Shown here piece after piece: positions 18,280-27,178 of a stretch of DNA of 64,000 nt. The position numbers and the translations under genes were made by a program. Source of the stretch: Brumicola pallidula DSM 14239 = ACAM 615 (GTDB lineage Bacteria; Pseudomonadota; Gammaproteobacteria; Enterobacterales; Alteromonadaceae); NCBI RefSeq assembly GCF_000428905.1, contig NZ_AUAV01000015.1, forward strand, positions 62,001-126,000. The letters are read 5' to 3'. Below the pieces are notes generated by a model. The model was not told where the DNA came from. It saw only the letters and a list, made by a program, of their open reading frames with translations, and searched no databases. The first letter of the stretch is position 1. Each line of letters opens with the position of its first letter.

Positions 18280-19194
18280 ATGACTACCTCAATTCCATCT
18301 ATTACTCACCTAAAACAGCTTGAAGCTGAGAGTATTCACATTTTTAGAGAAGTTGCAGCTGAATTTGACAATCCAGTCATGTTATATAGCGTCGGCAAAG
18401 ACTCATCGGTACTTCTGCACCTAGCCAGAAAAGCATTTGCCCCTGGCATCATTCCATTTCCGCTTTTGCATGTTGATACTAAATGGAAGTTTAAGGAAAT
18501 GATCTCTTTCAGAGATGAAATAGCCAAAAAACATAAGCTTAACCTACTTGTTCATACCAACCAAGAAGGTGTAGAGCAGGGCGTTGGCCCCTATAGCCAC
18601 GGCAGTGCAAAACACACAGACATTATGAAAACGGTCGCGTTGAAGCAAGCGTTAAATAAATACAAATTTGATGCTGCATTTGGCGGTGCTCGTCGTGATG
18701 AAGAAAAATCACGCGCCAAAGAACGTGTGTATTCATTTAGAGATGAGAATCACCGTTGGGACCCAAAAAATCAGCGTCCAGAGCTTTGGAATATCTACAA
18801 CAGCCAAATCAACAAAGGCGAAAGTATTCGTGTATTCCCAATGTCGAACTGGACTGAGCTAGACATATGGCAATATATTTACCTTGAAAATATTGAGATT
18901 CCGTCATTGTATTTATCTAAACCACGTCCTGTTGTTAAGCGCGACGGCACCTACTTTATGGTTGACGATGACCGCATGCCTATGGAACCAGGCGAAACAC
19001 CTGAGATGCGTTCGGTAAGATTCAGAACCCTTGGCTGCTACCCACTGACTGGTGCAGTAGAATCTACTGCAGATACCTTGCCCGAAGTTATTCAAGAAAT
19101 GTTGCTAACTAAAACATCTGAACGCCAAGGACGAGTCATCGATCATGACTCCTCTGGCTCTATGGAAAAGAAAAAAATGGAAGGTTACTTCTAA
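18280..19194 (+). CDS. cysD: sulfate adenylyltransferase subunit 2
   Basis: 304 residues, the usual CysD length. The PP-loop ATP pyrophosphatase motif is [17 protein letters not shown], with [14 protein letters not shown] further on. With the GTPase CysN it makes adenosine 5'-phosphosulfate from ATP and sulfate. First gene of a four-gene operon cysD-cysC-cysQ-cysN. The stop overlaps the cysC start (TAATG). AAGGAG lies upstream of ATG 18280. Inserting cysC and cysQ between cysD and cysN is unusual compared with the common cysDN(C) order. Confidence 0.96.
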   Translation: MTTSIPSITHLKQLEAESIHIFREVAAEFDNPVMLYSVGKDSSVLLHLARKAFAPGIIPFPLLHVDTKWKFKEMISFRDEIAKKHKLNLLVHTNQEGVEQGVGPYSHGSAKHTDIMKTVALKQALNKYKFDAAFGGARRDEEKSRAKERVYSFRDENHRWDPKNQRPELWNIYNSQINKGESIRVFPMSNWTELDIWQYIYLENIEIPSLYLSKPRPVVKRDGTYFMVDDDRMPMEPGETPEMRSVRFRTLGCYPLTGAVESTADTLPEVIQEMLLTKTSERQGRVIDHDSSGSMEKKKMEGYF

Positions 19195-19787
19195 TGACAA
19201 CTAATATTGTTTGGCACGAACACGACGTAGATAAAAAAGCCAGATCAGAAGCGCTGAGTCAAAAGCCAGCGGTTATTTGGTTAACCGGGTTGTCTGGCTC
19301 AGGTAAATCAACTATTGCTAATTTACTAGAGAAAAAGCTCTATTCTGAAAACAAAAAGATCTATTTGCTAGACGGCGATAACGTGCGCCATGGACTCTGT
19401 GGTGATCTGGGTTTTGATGACAAAGACCGTGTTGAAAATATTCGCCGAATTAGTGAAGTTGCTAAATTATTTGTCGATTCAGGCACTATTGTTATCACTG
19501 CATTTATATCTCCCTTCAAAGCTGACCGCGGGTACTGTCGTTCTTTATTAGAAGCCGGCGAATTTATAGAAGTATTTGTCGATACGCCTATCGAAATTTG
19601 TGAGCAGCGCGATCCCAAAGGCTTATATAAAAAAGCACGCAGTGGTGACATTAAACACTTCACCGGTATCGATTCTGCCTATGAGAAGCCTGAGGCCCCT
19701 GAAGTGCATCTGACTTATGTCGACGAGACCCCTGAGCAAACCGCTGAACGCCTTTTCAATATGCTATCGACGAGAGGTTTTATATAA
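19194..19787 (+). CDS. cysC: adenylylsulfate kinase
   Basis: 197 residues. P-loop [16 protein letters not shown], then [15 protein letters not shown] and ISPFKADR, all diagnostic of APS kinase. It phosphorylates APS to PAPS, the sulfate donor for assimilation or sulfation. It overlaps cysD and cysQ by one base on each side (TAATG), so translation of the three genes is coupled. Confidence 0.96.
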   Translation: MTTNIVWHEHDVDKKARSEALSQKPAVIWLTGLSGSGKSTIANLLEKKLYSENKKIYLLDGDNVRHGLCGDLGFDDKDRVENIRRISEVAKLFVDSGTIVITAFISPFKADRGYCRSLLEAGEFIEVFVDTPIEICEQRDPKGLYKKARSGDIKHFTGIDSAYEKPEAPEVHLTYVDETPEQTAERLFNMLSTRGFI

Positions 19788-20584
19788 TGACGAGTTTTGA
19801 ATTAACCCCAGATCTTGCTGAAAAAGTAAAGCGAATTGCAGTCGAAGCCGGCGACAAGATTATGGAAATATATGGCCAAGACTTCACCATTTATGACAAG
19901 CCTGATTCCAGCCCATTGACAGAGGCGGATTTAGCCGCTCATCATCACATTGTTGATAGCTTAGCAGCTATATCACCGTTGCCTATCCTGTCTGAAGAAT
20001 CGGCGGATATTCCATGGTCAGTGCGCAAAACATGGGTCCGATACTGGCTGGTAGACCCATTAGATGGCACCAAAGAATTCATAAAAAAGAACGGCGAATT
20101 TACCGTAAATATCGCGTTAATCGAATATGGCGAGCCTACTTTTGGCGTAGTGCACGCACCTGCCATTAATAAAACTTACGTTGGTCAAGTCGATGTTGGT
20201 GCTTACAGCGAAGTTAGTGGTGTAAAGGCCGCGATAAAAGCAAGCGAGCGCAAAGCCGGAGAAACGTGGAAGATTGTTGGCAGCCGCTCGCACCAGAGCA
20301 CGGAAATAAACAAGATACTTGATAGTCTTGGTGGTGAAAATGAATTGGTCGCGATGGGCAGCTCGTTGAAGCTTTGCTTAGTCGCTAGTGGCGAAGCTCA
20401 TATGTATCCGCGCGTTGGACCTACTAGCGAGTGGGATACCGCTGCAGCGCATGCCGTTGCGATTGCAGCTGGTGCAAAAGTCACTGTTTTGGACGTTAAT
20501 AATCCCTTTGACAAGGACGCATCTCCACTTCGATACAACCAAAAAGATTCTGTCTTAAACCCCTATTTCTTGGTAAGTTGCTAA
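19787..20584 (+). CDS. cysQ: 3'(2'),5'-bisphosphate nucleotidase CysQ
   Basis: 265 residues of the inositol monophosphatase fold, with metal site residues in [19 protein letters not shown] and [10 protein letters not shown]. CysQ removes the 3' phosphate of PAP and so recycles the by-product of PAPS use, protecting the cell from PAP build-up. Its position between cysC and cysN links PAPS formation and PAP disposal within one transcript. Confidence 0.94.
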   Translation: MTSFELTPDLAEKVKRIAVEAGDKIMEIYGQDFTIYDKPDSSPLTEADLAAHHHIVDSLAAISPLPILSEESADIPWSVRKTWVRYWLVDPLDGTKEFIKKNGEFTVNIALIEYGEPTFGVVHAPAINKTYVGQVDVGAYSEVSGVKAAIKASERKAGETWKIVGSRSHQSTEINKILDSLGGENELVAMGSSLKLCLVASGEAHMYPRVGPTSEWDTAAAHAVAIAAGAKVTVLDVNNPFDKDASPLRYNQKDSVLNPYFLVSC

Positions 20585-20585
20585 C

Positions 20586-21989
20586 ATGAATAACGAAAAC
20601 GAATTGCTTCAAACCGACATATTGTCGTACTTAGAACAACACGAAAATAAAGACCTACTGCGATTTTTGACCTGTGGTAGCGTTGATGACGGTAAAAGTA
20701 CCTTAATTGGCCGTTTATTATATGACTCAAAAATGATTTATGAAGACCAGCTCGCGGCTATTACTAAAGACAGTAAAAAAAGTGGAACAACTGGCGAAAA
20801 AGTTGATTTAGCATTACTCGTCGACGGTCTGCAATCAGAACGCGAACAAGGTATTACTATTGATGTTGCTTACCGTTATTTTAGTACAGAGAAACGTAAG
20901 TTCATCATTGCCGATACGCCAGGACACGAGCAATATACTCGTAATATGGTGACTGGTGCGTCAACCTGTGACCTTGCTATTATTCTTGTGGATGCACGAG
21001 AAGGTGTAAAAACACAAACTAGACGCCATTCATTTTTAGTTTCTTTGCTTGGTATTAAGCATATTATTGTTGCCGTTAATAAAATGGACTTAATAGAATA
21101 TCGACAAGATGTTTACGAACAGATCCAGAAAGACTATATGGAATTTTCAACGCAGTTAACCATTCCGGATATTCGTTTTGTGCCTCTGTCCGCGCTTGAA
21201 GGCGACAACGTGGTTAATCGCAGCGACAAAACACCTTGGTTTAAAGGTGAGTTGTTGATGGAATTGCTTGAAAATATGGAAGTTACGCAACAGCTATATA
21301 AAGACTTCCGTTTTCCAGTGCAATATGTCAACAGGCCGAACCTCGACTTTAGAGGGTTTGCAGGGACGATAGTGTCAGGTTCGATTAAACAAGGAGATGC
21401 CATTACCGCATTACCTTCCGGAAAAACCTCAACTGTTAAGACAATCTCTACTTTCGACGGTGATTTAGATATTGGATATGCACCAAACGCAGTCACATTG
21501 ACCTTAAATGATGAGATTGATATTTCACGCGGAGATATGATTGTTAAGTCAGATGCTTTGCCATTGCAATCAACTGCATATAAAACCCATATGGTCTGGA
21601 TGTCTGAAGATGCGCTTATTCCTAATAAGCAATATAGCTTTAAATTTGCAACCAAAAAAGTGTCAGGAAGCGTCTCGAGTATTGACTATCAAATAGATGT
21701 AAATACCCTACAGAAAACTGACGCGTTGCACCTTAACTTAAATGAAATTGGTGTTACTAACATCAAATTGACGCAAGAGGTTGCTTGCGACCCTTATGCC
21801 GAGAACCGCAAAACGGGTGCATTCATTATGATCGACCGTCTCACCAATGGCACAGTCGGTGCTGGTATGATTATTAGTGAGAATGAAACCAATAAAGGCT
21901 CACATCAGTATTCTGAATTTGAGCTTGAATTTAACTCATTAGTGAGAAAACATTTCCCGCATTGGAATGCAAACGACATTAGCGGCTAG
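20586..21989 (+). CDS. cysN: sulfate adenylyltransferase subunit 1 (GTPase)
   Basis: 467 residues, an EF-Tu-like GTPase. G1 is [20 protein letters not shown]3 is DTPGHEQY, G4 is NKMD, and EF-Tu domains 2 and 3 follow. The length fits CysN without a fused APS kinase, consistent with the separate cysC. GTP hydrolysis by CysN drives APS formation by CysD. Last gene of the operon; a strong terminator follows 29 bases after the stop. Confidence 0.96.
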   Translation: MNNENELLQTDILSYLEQHENKDLLRFLTCGSVDDGKSTLIGRLLYDSKMIYEDQLAAITKDSKKSGTTGEKVDLALLVDGLQSEREQGITIDVAYRYFSTEKRKFIIADTPGHEQYTRNMVTGASTCDLAIILVDAREGVKTQTRRHSFLVSLLGIKHIIVAVNKMDLIEYRQDVYEQIQKDYMEFSTQLTIPDIRFVPLSALEGDNVVNRSDKTPWFKGELLMELLENMEVTQQLYKDFRFPVQYVNRPNLDFRGFAGTIVSGSIKQGDAITALPSGKTSTVKTISTFDGDLDIGYAPNAVTLTLNDEIDISRGDMIVKSDALPLQSTAYKTHMVWMSEDALIPNKQYSFKFATKKVSGSVSSIDYQIDVNTLQKTDALHLNLNEIGVTNIKLTQEVACDPYAENRKTGAFIMIDRLTNGTVGAGMIISENETNKGSHQYSEFELEFNSLVRKHFPHWNANDISG

Positions 21990-22017
21990 GTTATTATGTA
22001 GAAAGTCGTAAAATGTA

Positions 22018-22053
22018 GGGAATGCAGTTATTAATTCACTGTATTTCCTTTTT
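22018..22053 (+). terminator. Rho-independent terminator of the cys operon
   Basis: An 11-bp stem, 22018-22028 with 22038-22048 including two G-T pairs, has a 9-base loop and is followed by T5. It sets the SLC13 gene apart as a separate unit. Confidence 0.8.
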
Positions 22054-22340
22054 CATTGTTCTAATCTAATGACGTTGATGAAACTTAAGCCAAATCAGAA
22101 TAAAACGTAAAAGACACCCATTAGCGCTAAATATGTTAGCAAAGATGCAAACTGACTAAACATGCCACTTCATATTACTAAAAAATAGGTTATGCTTGGA
22201 TTTTTAAGTGCAGCCTAGCTATAAGCGTAAGTAATCGCGGCAATAGTCATCGTACGAACAGCCATTGCAGGAATACCTATTGCAGGAGCAGCCATTGAGC
22301 CATTGCGAAAAAATACAATGAACAACAAGGTAGTTATATA
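22054..22340. other. gap between cysN and the permease, with degenerate repeats
   Basis: No credible gene. From about 22257 to 22305 there are imperfect repeats of 14-15 bases built on GCAGCCATTGCAG-like units. A very short minus-strand frame (22095-22163, 22 residues, hydrophobic) is too small and lacks a ribosome site to call. Confidence 0.4.
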
Positions 22341-24065
22341 ATGACTTGGGAACAAATTCTCGTCTTAGTTGTTTTTTTCAGCACTATTTTTGGACTTGCT
22401 TTTACCAACAAACGTCCCGCCAGTGTATTTGCTGCTAGCATGCTTTTGCTGCTGTTAACGCAGCAACTTTCGCTTGAAGCCGTTCTAAAAAATGTTACCA
22501 ATACCGGACTTGTCACCCTCGTTTTGCTGTTGCTCGTTAGCCATTCTATTGATAAAACCGCCTTCATAAAACGGCTCGGTAGAGCTATCGTGAGAAAGTC
22601 ATTCACGCAAAGCTTCTGGCGTATGTTCGCCGTCACATTTAGCTCTTCTGCTTTGCTTAATAATACGGCTATTGTTGCTAGTTTAATTGGTCCAATTAAA
22701 CAGAACCAATTACATGCTCCCTCGCGACTATTAATTCCTCTGTCCTACGCCGCGATATTGGGTGGAACGGTCACCTTAATTGGGACATCAACAAACTTAA
22801 TAGTCGACAGTTTCTTAATTGAACATGGGCATCCCGGGTTTAACTTTTTTGATTTTACCTTGTTTGGCTTAACTGCCGGTTTAGCCTGCGCTGTGCTGTT
22901 GTTTTTCCTCACTCCTTTGTTGCCCAACATTGCTAGCAACGAAAACAGCTACCAGAGCTACCTTCTGGAGGCTGATGTTGAAGCTGCATCAGAATTGATC
23001 GGAAAAACAGTAGAAGAGAACCACCTGCGCAACCTGCCAGAGTTATTTCTTATCGAAATTATTCGCCGCAATGTGGTTATGTCACCAGTGACGCCAGATA
23101 TGTTGATTGAAGAAAATGATAAATTGATATTTTCTGGCAATGTACAAAAAATGGATAACCTTGCACATATTAAAGGCCTAACTATGTTTGCGGAAGCTGA
23201 CGGCCTATTACGTGATAATTTAACAGAAGTGATCGTGTCAAATCGTGCCCCGATTATTAATAGAACACTCAAAGAAGTCGGTTTTAGAGCCTTATTTGAT
23301 GCAGCAGTTGTTGCTATACGAAGAGACGGCGAACAGATATCTGGTAAGATAGGAGAGTTAAAACTGCAAGCAGGTGATTTTTTATTACTTGCAACAGGCG
23401 CCGACTTTCAACGTCGAGATAACATTACCAAAAACTTCTTTGTTGTATCTGAGCAAAAAATCACCAGAAAACTCAAGCCTTGGCAAGAAGCTTTCACCCT
23501 TCTTGGATTTGTTAGTACTATTGTTTTAGCGGCAACATCAATGGTTCCATTAGCTCTCGGCCTACTCTTCTTTACCGCAAGTTTGACGCTAATAAATGTT
23601 TCTTCAATTAGAGAAATTAAGCGCCACTTGCCGGTCAATCTGATCTTAGTCATCGTTGGTGCGTTAAGTTTAGCAACCGCACTTGAAAGTAGCGGAATTA
23701 TTAGCTTAGCCACTAATGGATTGATGCCAATCATTGGTGATATGCCACCCGTATATGCTCTGACCCTAGTGTATATTATGACTTTGTTACTTACCGAGTT
23801 TGTCACTAATAATGCAGCTGCAGCGCTTATGTTTCCGTTTGCCTACGGTATAGTTAACGCAATGGGGCTGCCATTAATGCCATTCGCACTTGCTGTCGCC
23901 TTTGCTGCTAGTGCTAGCTTTATATCTCCTTATGGATATCAAACTAACTTAATCGTGTTCAGCGCAACAAACTATAAGTTTAAAGACTTCGTTAAAATAG
24001 GCACTCCCATCTCGATTCTGTACTCAGGCATCGTGTTGTCATTGCTAACTTGGGTGTATTTGTAA
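22341..24065 (+). CDS. SLC13-family permease with TrkA-C domains
   Basis: 574 residues. Two blocks of membrane segments (residues about 1-200 and 390-574) flank a soluble middle with two TrkA-C/RCK-C-like repeats (MSPVTPDMLIEENDKLIF; ISGKIGELKLQAGDFLLLATG). Permease motifs are NTAIVASLIGPI, GTSTNLIVDSF and the C-terminal NNAAAALMFPF with SPYGYQTN. This architecture matches the sulfate/sulfur-deprivation branch of the divalent anion:Na+ symporters. Its position after cysDCQN makes sulfate the likely substrate (inference). It has its own AAGG ribosome site. Confidence 0.87.
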   Translation: MTWEQILVLVVFFSTIFGLAFTNKRPASVFAASMLLLLLTQQLSLEAVLKNVTNTGLVTLVLLLLVSHSIDKTAFIKRLGRAIVRKSFTQSFWRMFAVTFSSSALLNNTAIVASLIGPIKQNQLHAPSRLLIPLSYAAILGGTVTLIGTSTNLIVDSFLIEHGHPGFNFFDFTLFGLTAGLACAVLLFFLTPLLPNIASNENSYQSYLLEADVEAASELIGKTVEENHLRNLPELFLIEIIRRNVVMSPVTPDMLIEENDKLIFSGNVQKMDNLAHIKGLTMFAEADGLLRDNLTEVIVSNRAPIINRTLKEVGFRALFDAAVVAIRRDGEQISGKIGELKLQAGDFLLLATGADFQRRDNITKNFFVVSEQKITRKLKPWQEAFTLLGFVSTIVLAATSMVPLALGLLFFTASLTLINVSSIREIKRHLPVNLILVIVGALSLATALESSGIISLATNGLMPIIGDMPPVYALTLVYIMTLLLTEFVTNNAAAALMFPFAYGIVNAMGLPLMPFALAVAFAASASFISPYGYQTNLIVFSATNYKFKDFVKIGTPISILYSGIVLSLLTWVYL

Positions 24066-24250
24066 GGCCTACTTTTGGCACTAAAACGTAAGTAAGTAAG
24101 CAGAATTAAGTAAGCCGAATTAAGATGAAGACGCTGCAAAAGCGAATGGACGCTATCAAGACATTCGCGACGCGCCTTTTGACCCGCATGCTAGAATAGA
24201 GTACGCTTACGTTTTAAAGAAATATTTTGCCCTTTCTAATGGAGACGTTC

Positions 24251-24643
24251 ATGAAATTAACACTCATAAAAAGTTTTGCCGCAATTGCTCTACTTGGATT
24301 TTTCACGCAGTTTTCAGCTGCACAAGAAGTCACTCCAATGGCAGCTGCTAAACAAATCGCTGACATCGTTGCTTCAATAAATCATTTCCCTTCTGATGAA
24401 GATAAAGCCGCACTAGCAACTATTTCTGCTGACGACAGCTTACCCCAAAACGTACGGGACATGGCTACTGCTGTGTCTACGATAGCCCATTCAGCAAACG
24501 ATGAAGGAAAAATGGCAATGACGCGCATTCAAGCAAGCGATAAAGCGCCAGATTGGGCTAAGTCCTTAGCCGGAATGATTGCTAATTTCAACCATATGCT
24601 AAGCGATGAACAAAAACAGAAGTTGGCTAAAATATACCCTTAA
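24251..24643 (+). CDS. small secreted protein with internal repeats, function unknown
   Basis: 130 residues from ATG 24251, which has GGAGA eight bases upstream; this is preferred over longer readings without a signal. A cleavable signal peptide ends around FSAAQ. The mature part has about two and a half helical repeats of some 35 residues, each with an [AN]H-x(2)-[SN]DE-like turn followed by K and a short helix (INHFPSDEDK, AHSANDEGK, NHMLSDEQK). No known family was recognised. It is probably periplasmic. Confidence 0.7.
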   Translation: MKLTLIKSFAAIALLGFFTQFSAAQEVTPMAAAKQIADIVASINHFPSDEDKAALATISADDSLPQNVRDMATAVSTIAHSANDEGKMAMTRIQASDKAPDWAKSLAGMIANFNHMLSDEQKQKLAKIYP

Positions 24644-24661
24644 AAATTGACTTGATGTTTA

Positions 24662-24809
24662 TTAGCCACTTTTTTCTATCGAAGAATGTGGCGAGTATTT
24701 TTTCTTAGCGTAGAAGAAGCAAGGAAGCGGTAAAAATGATGCTATCGCAATTGCTACAACAGAGACCAACAGCAGCGGTTACAGCTGATACAAACAAAAA
24801 CACGTCCAT
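24662..24809 (-). pseudogene. frameshifted small membrane protein
   Basis: On the minus strand an ATG at 24809 follows AAAGGAA at proper spacing. It starts MDVFLFVSAVTAAV, then a shift of one base near a GG pair (about 24767) is needed to continue as VSVVAIAIASFLPLP and a basic, polar end finishing at TAA 24662. That gives about 48 residues with one or two membrane segments. Without the shift it ends at 34 residues. Function unknown. Either frameshifted or a read error. Confidence 0.4.
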
Positions 24810-24893
24810 AAAAATTCCTTTTAAAGACTAAAATCTACCTATAATTCAATTTAATTTGGCCTAGGATTTATTGTAGTCACGCTTCATTGTGAA

Positions 24894-25022
24894 CTACATT
24901 GAAAGTCCGAAAAAAATACCGCCAATTGGAAATATTATAAGAGCTGTTACTAATCCATCAGCAAAGGGGTGTCCTTCCAAGAGAAGTATTATTAATCTAA
25001 ACAAGGATGATATATTACACAT
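24894..25022 (-). CDS. very short hydrophobic ORF, doubtful
   Basis: A 42-residue minus-strand frame with a hydrophobic N-terminal helix (LFRLIILLL), the middle EGHPFADG and a second hydrophobic stretch. There is no strong ribosome site, and the frame may be a fragment of a decayed membrane gene. It is listed because this stretch has no other gene and the composition is that of a membrane protein. Confidence 0.25.
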   Translation of the reverse strand: MCNISSLFRLIILLLEGHPFADGLVTALIIFPIGGIFFGLSM

Positions 25023-25034
25023 TCCATGAAAAGA

Positions 25035-25424
25035 TTACCCCTTTGTTAGTGGTTGTTGAGTCTACCTATATCCCTGAGACCGCTTCTGACTAGGTATCCT
25101 AATGAATTGAATGAAGTAATGGGTATCATTCATCGCGCCAGATCCACCCAAGTTGTGAGCCGAGCTGGACCTTCAAATAAACAAGCCAAGACGGGTGCGG
25201 TAAAAATCATTCAGCGATTTGGAGATGCGCTGAATCTGAAAATCTACTTTCACGTGTTGTTTTTTTAAGGCGTTATGAACAAGAGCCCTTGGGACGGAAC
25301 TACCTTCACTCGCATCAAAGCACCTTCTCACGACAATATGCTCACCTTAGTTCACGCCATCAGTCAGCTAGCACAGATGGCGAATATGGCTAGCAGGGAT
25401 TGCCCAGAGGTCGGTGACCGCTGA
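25035..25424 (+). pseudogene. IS91-family transposase remnant
   Basis: One plus-strand frame resembles the middle of IS91-type transposases: TGG then LLSLPISLRPLL, GIIHRA, GAVKIIQRFGDALNLKIYFHVLF, an in-frame TAA at 25266, then the same frame continues with WDGTTFTRIKAPSHDNMLTLVHAISQ. Upstream the expected Arg-Gln before Trp are now TGT and TAG, consistent with C-to-T changes in CGT CAG. Both transposase ends are absent. This is an old inactivated fragment. No terminal repeats or target features were recognised. Confidence 0.75.
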
Positions 25425-25982
25425 GTAAGAGAGGGTATTTAACATAGACATCACCGAATGTGAAAGCGCGAAAAGCGTAACGTGAACGTAATCGTCTGCA
25501 TTACGGACAGGTTACTTAATAGCACTCTGTTTTTTTGTTTGTCGACACTGTCAAATTCTTTTACAGGTATCTGCTGAGTTACTAGCTGTTGACGTTTAGT
25601 AAATTTGTATTGGAAAAACGTTAATTACATTCATGCCTCTACAAATATGCGCTTTAGACAGTGGTGTTAATGAGTTGAAAACAAAAAGAAATAGAAGTTA
25701 GCCAGAGACTATAGGTAAGCCGATTAACATATATCCAATTACTGGCAGGTGTCAGTATATTTTACAAGTTCTCAATACTTAAGCGTGGTATTTATTTAAG
25801 CTATTGTTATATATAAATAAAAATAAATGGAATGATAATTGCGTAAAAATGACGAAATCTTATTTATTAGATACAATGCACCATAATAAATACACTCAAT
25901 GATAGCGATAAGCTGAAATACGTTGGTCTCATAGCATCTTAGATATAGAAACACGTTGCGCAACGCGCATTAGGAAAATTTT
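25425..25982. other. gap with no recognised gene
   Basis: About 560 bases between the transposase relic and the surface-protein gene. No frame with coding character was seen on either strand. The last 180 bases are AT-rich and probably hold the promoter of the gene starting at 25983. Confidence 0.5.
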
Positions 25983-27062
25983 ATGCCTCGTATAGTATCG
26001 CTGTTAGCCCTTTTATTCTTAGCCATGTTTGTGTTTGTTGAAGTAGCGTCGGCGAAGCTTCTTCGAAGCACAGGAAGAGGCGTGCTAAGTGAACAGTTTT
26101 CTGAAGACTACTTTTTTGTAGAAAATAAAGATATCGTTCGATTTTTAGACGGATCCTTTGGTATGAGTCAATCTGGTTTTGATAACAGGTTCTCTTTGTC
26201 TAATTCTATTGGCGGCGGGGGCAGAGGTATTTCAGCCGTACCTACCAACGGGCCAACCGCAACTAACTGCAATGGTAGCTACGATGATTTTGAGTTGCAG
26301 GACGCATTGAATGACTTATCGTCAGCTGAGAGCAGCGACGACCAGACAGATATAGATAGAGCAACTGCGGCCTTAGAACAACTTGAAAACGGCGACCCCT
26401 GTGTTTACCAATTTGAGCAGGGTGAGGATTTATTAGCGTTTGGTTCTTTTAGTATGTTTTTCGACACGCCTTCAATTACGACATTAATCGAGTGGAACAT
26501 TGAAGGAAAGGACCCTATCACCGGTAGCGTTAATACTGGTGGTGATATCACAACGCCAGACGGAACGATAGCAAATGGGAACGTGGTGCTTGATGCACCA
26601 GCTCCCGCTAACCTAGCAGTTGGAGTATATGACTTAAAAGTACGCGCGATATTATCAAGTGACCTAGGTGAGTTTTTCATGGTGCGCGAGTCTGAGCCAC
26701 AGAGCTCAACGCAAAGTATAACATTACAGCTCACAGAGGAAGCAAATCCTGCGTATATCGTTTGGCAGGACGCATTTGAACAGTGGCTGCAAGATGTATA
26801 TGACCCTTGGGTAGATAATAATCGGACAGGGCCTGAGCCCGTGTTTGGTCTTACTGAACCTGACGTTTTTATTTCTGGCTATCAAAGCGTAAGTGAGAGC
26901 GGCTTTGTAACAACAGCCCCAAGGTCTTTCTTTTCACTGACAGAAACTTTACAAATTATAGCAGCAAGCACGGACCCCGAAATAAATCCAGTTAATGCGC
27001 CTTTAACTTCAGGCTTAATGTTGTTCGCTTTTATCGGCTTATGGATACGTAAGCGCGCATAA
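25983..27062 (+). CDS. secreted protein with PEP-CTERM-like sorting tail
   Basis: 359 residues. The signal peptide ends near VASA. A mostly beta-type, acidic extracellular region with few lysines and two cysteines follows. The C-terminus has the tripartite sorting layout: a short motif (PVNAPLTS) before a hydrophobic helix (GLMLFAFIGLWI) and a basic end (RKRA). This resembles PEP-CTERM proteins processed by exosortase, although the usual Pro-Glu-Pro is replaced by VNAP. No exosortase is in the window. Function unknown; surface or matrix protein is an inference. Confidence 0.6.
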   Translation: MPRIVSLLALLFLAMFVFVEVASAKLLRSTGRGVLSEQFSEDYFFVENKDIVRFLDGSFGMSQSGFDNRFSLSNSIGGGGRGISAVPTNGPTATNCNGSYDDFELQDALNDLSSAESSDDQTDIDRATAALEQLENGDPCVYQFEQGEDLLAFGSFSMFFDTPSITTLIEWNIEGKDPITGSVNTGGDITTPDGTIANGNVVLDAPAPANLAVGVYDLKVRAILSSDLGEFFMVRESEPQSSTQSITLQLTEEANPAYIVWQDAFEQWLQDVYDPWVDNNRTGPEPVFGLTEPDVFISGYQSVSESGFVTTAPRSFFSLTETLQIIAASTDPEINPVNAPLTSGLMLFAFIGLWIRKRA

Positions 27063-27100
27063 TTGGCGTAAATTTGATTGAGTAAGATTATCGTGTGTTA

Positions 27101-27126
27101 AAAAAGGAGGCGTAAGCCTCCTTTTT
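27101..27126. terminator. strong bidirectional terminator
   Basis: The perfect inverted repeat AAAAAGGAGGC / GCCTCCTTTTT around a GTAA loop serves the converging genes ending at 27062 (plus) and 27179 (minus). Confidence 0.92.
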
Positions 27127-27178
27127 ATATTCTGTAAAATGTTATTAAACCATGACTTCTTAGTATTGATACAAACTG

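Noticed and set aside
22095-22163. 22-codon hydrophobic minus-strand frame
   Set aside because: Too short, no ribosome site, no conservation that can be judged.
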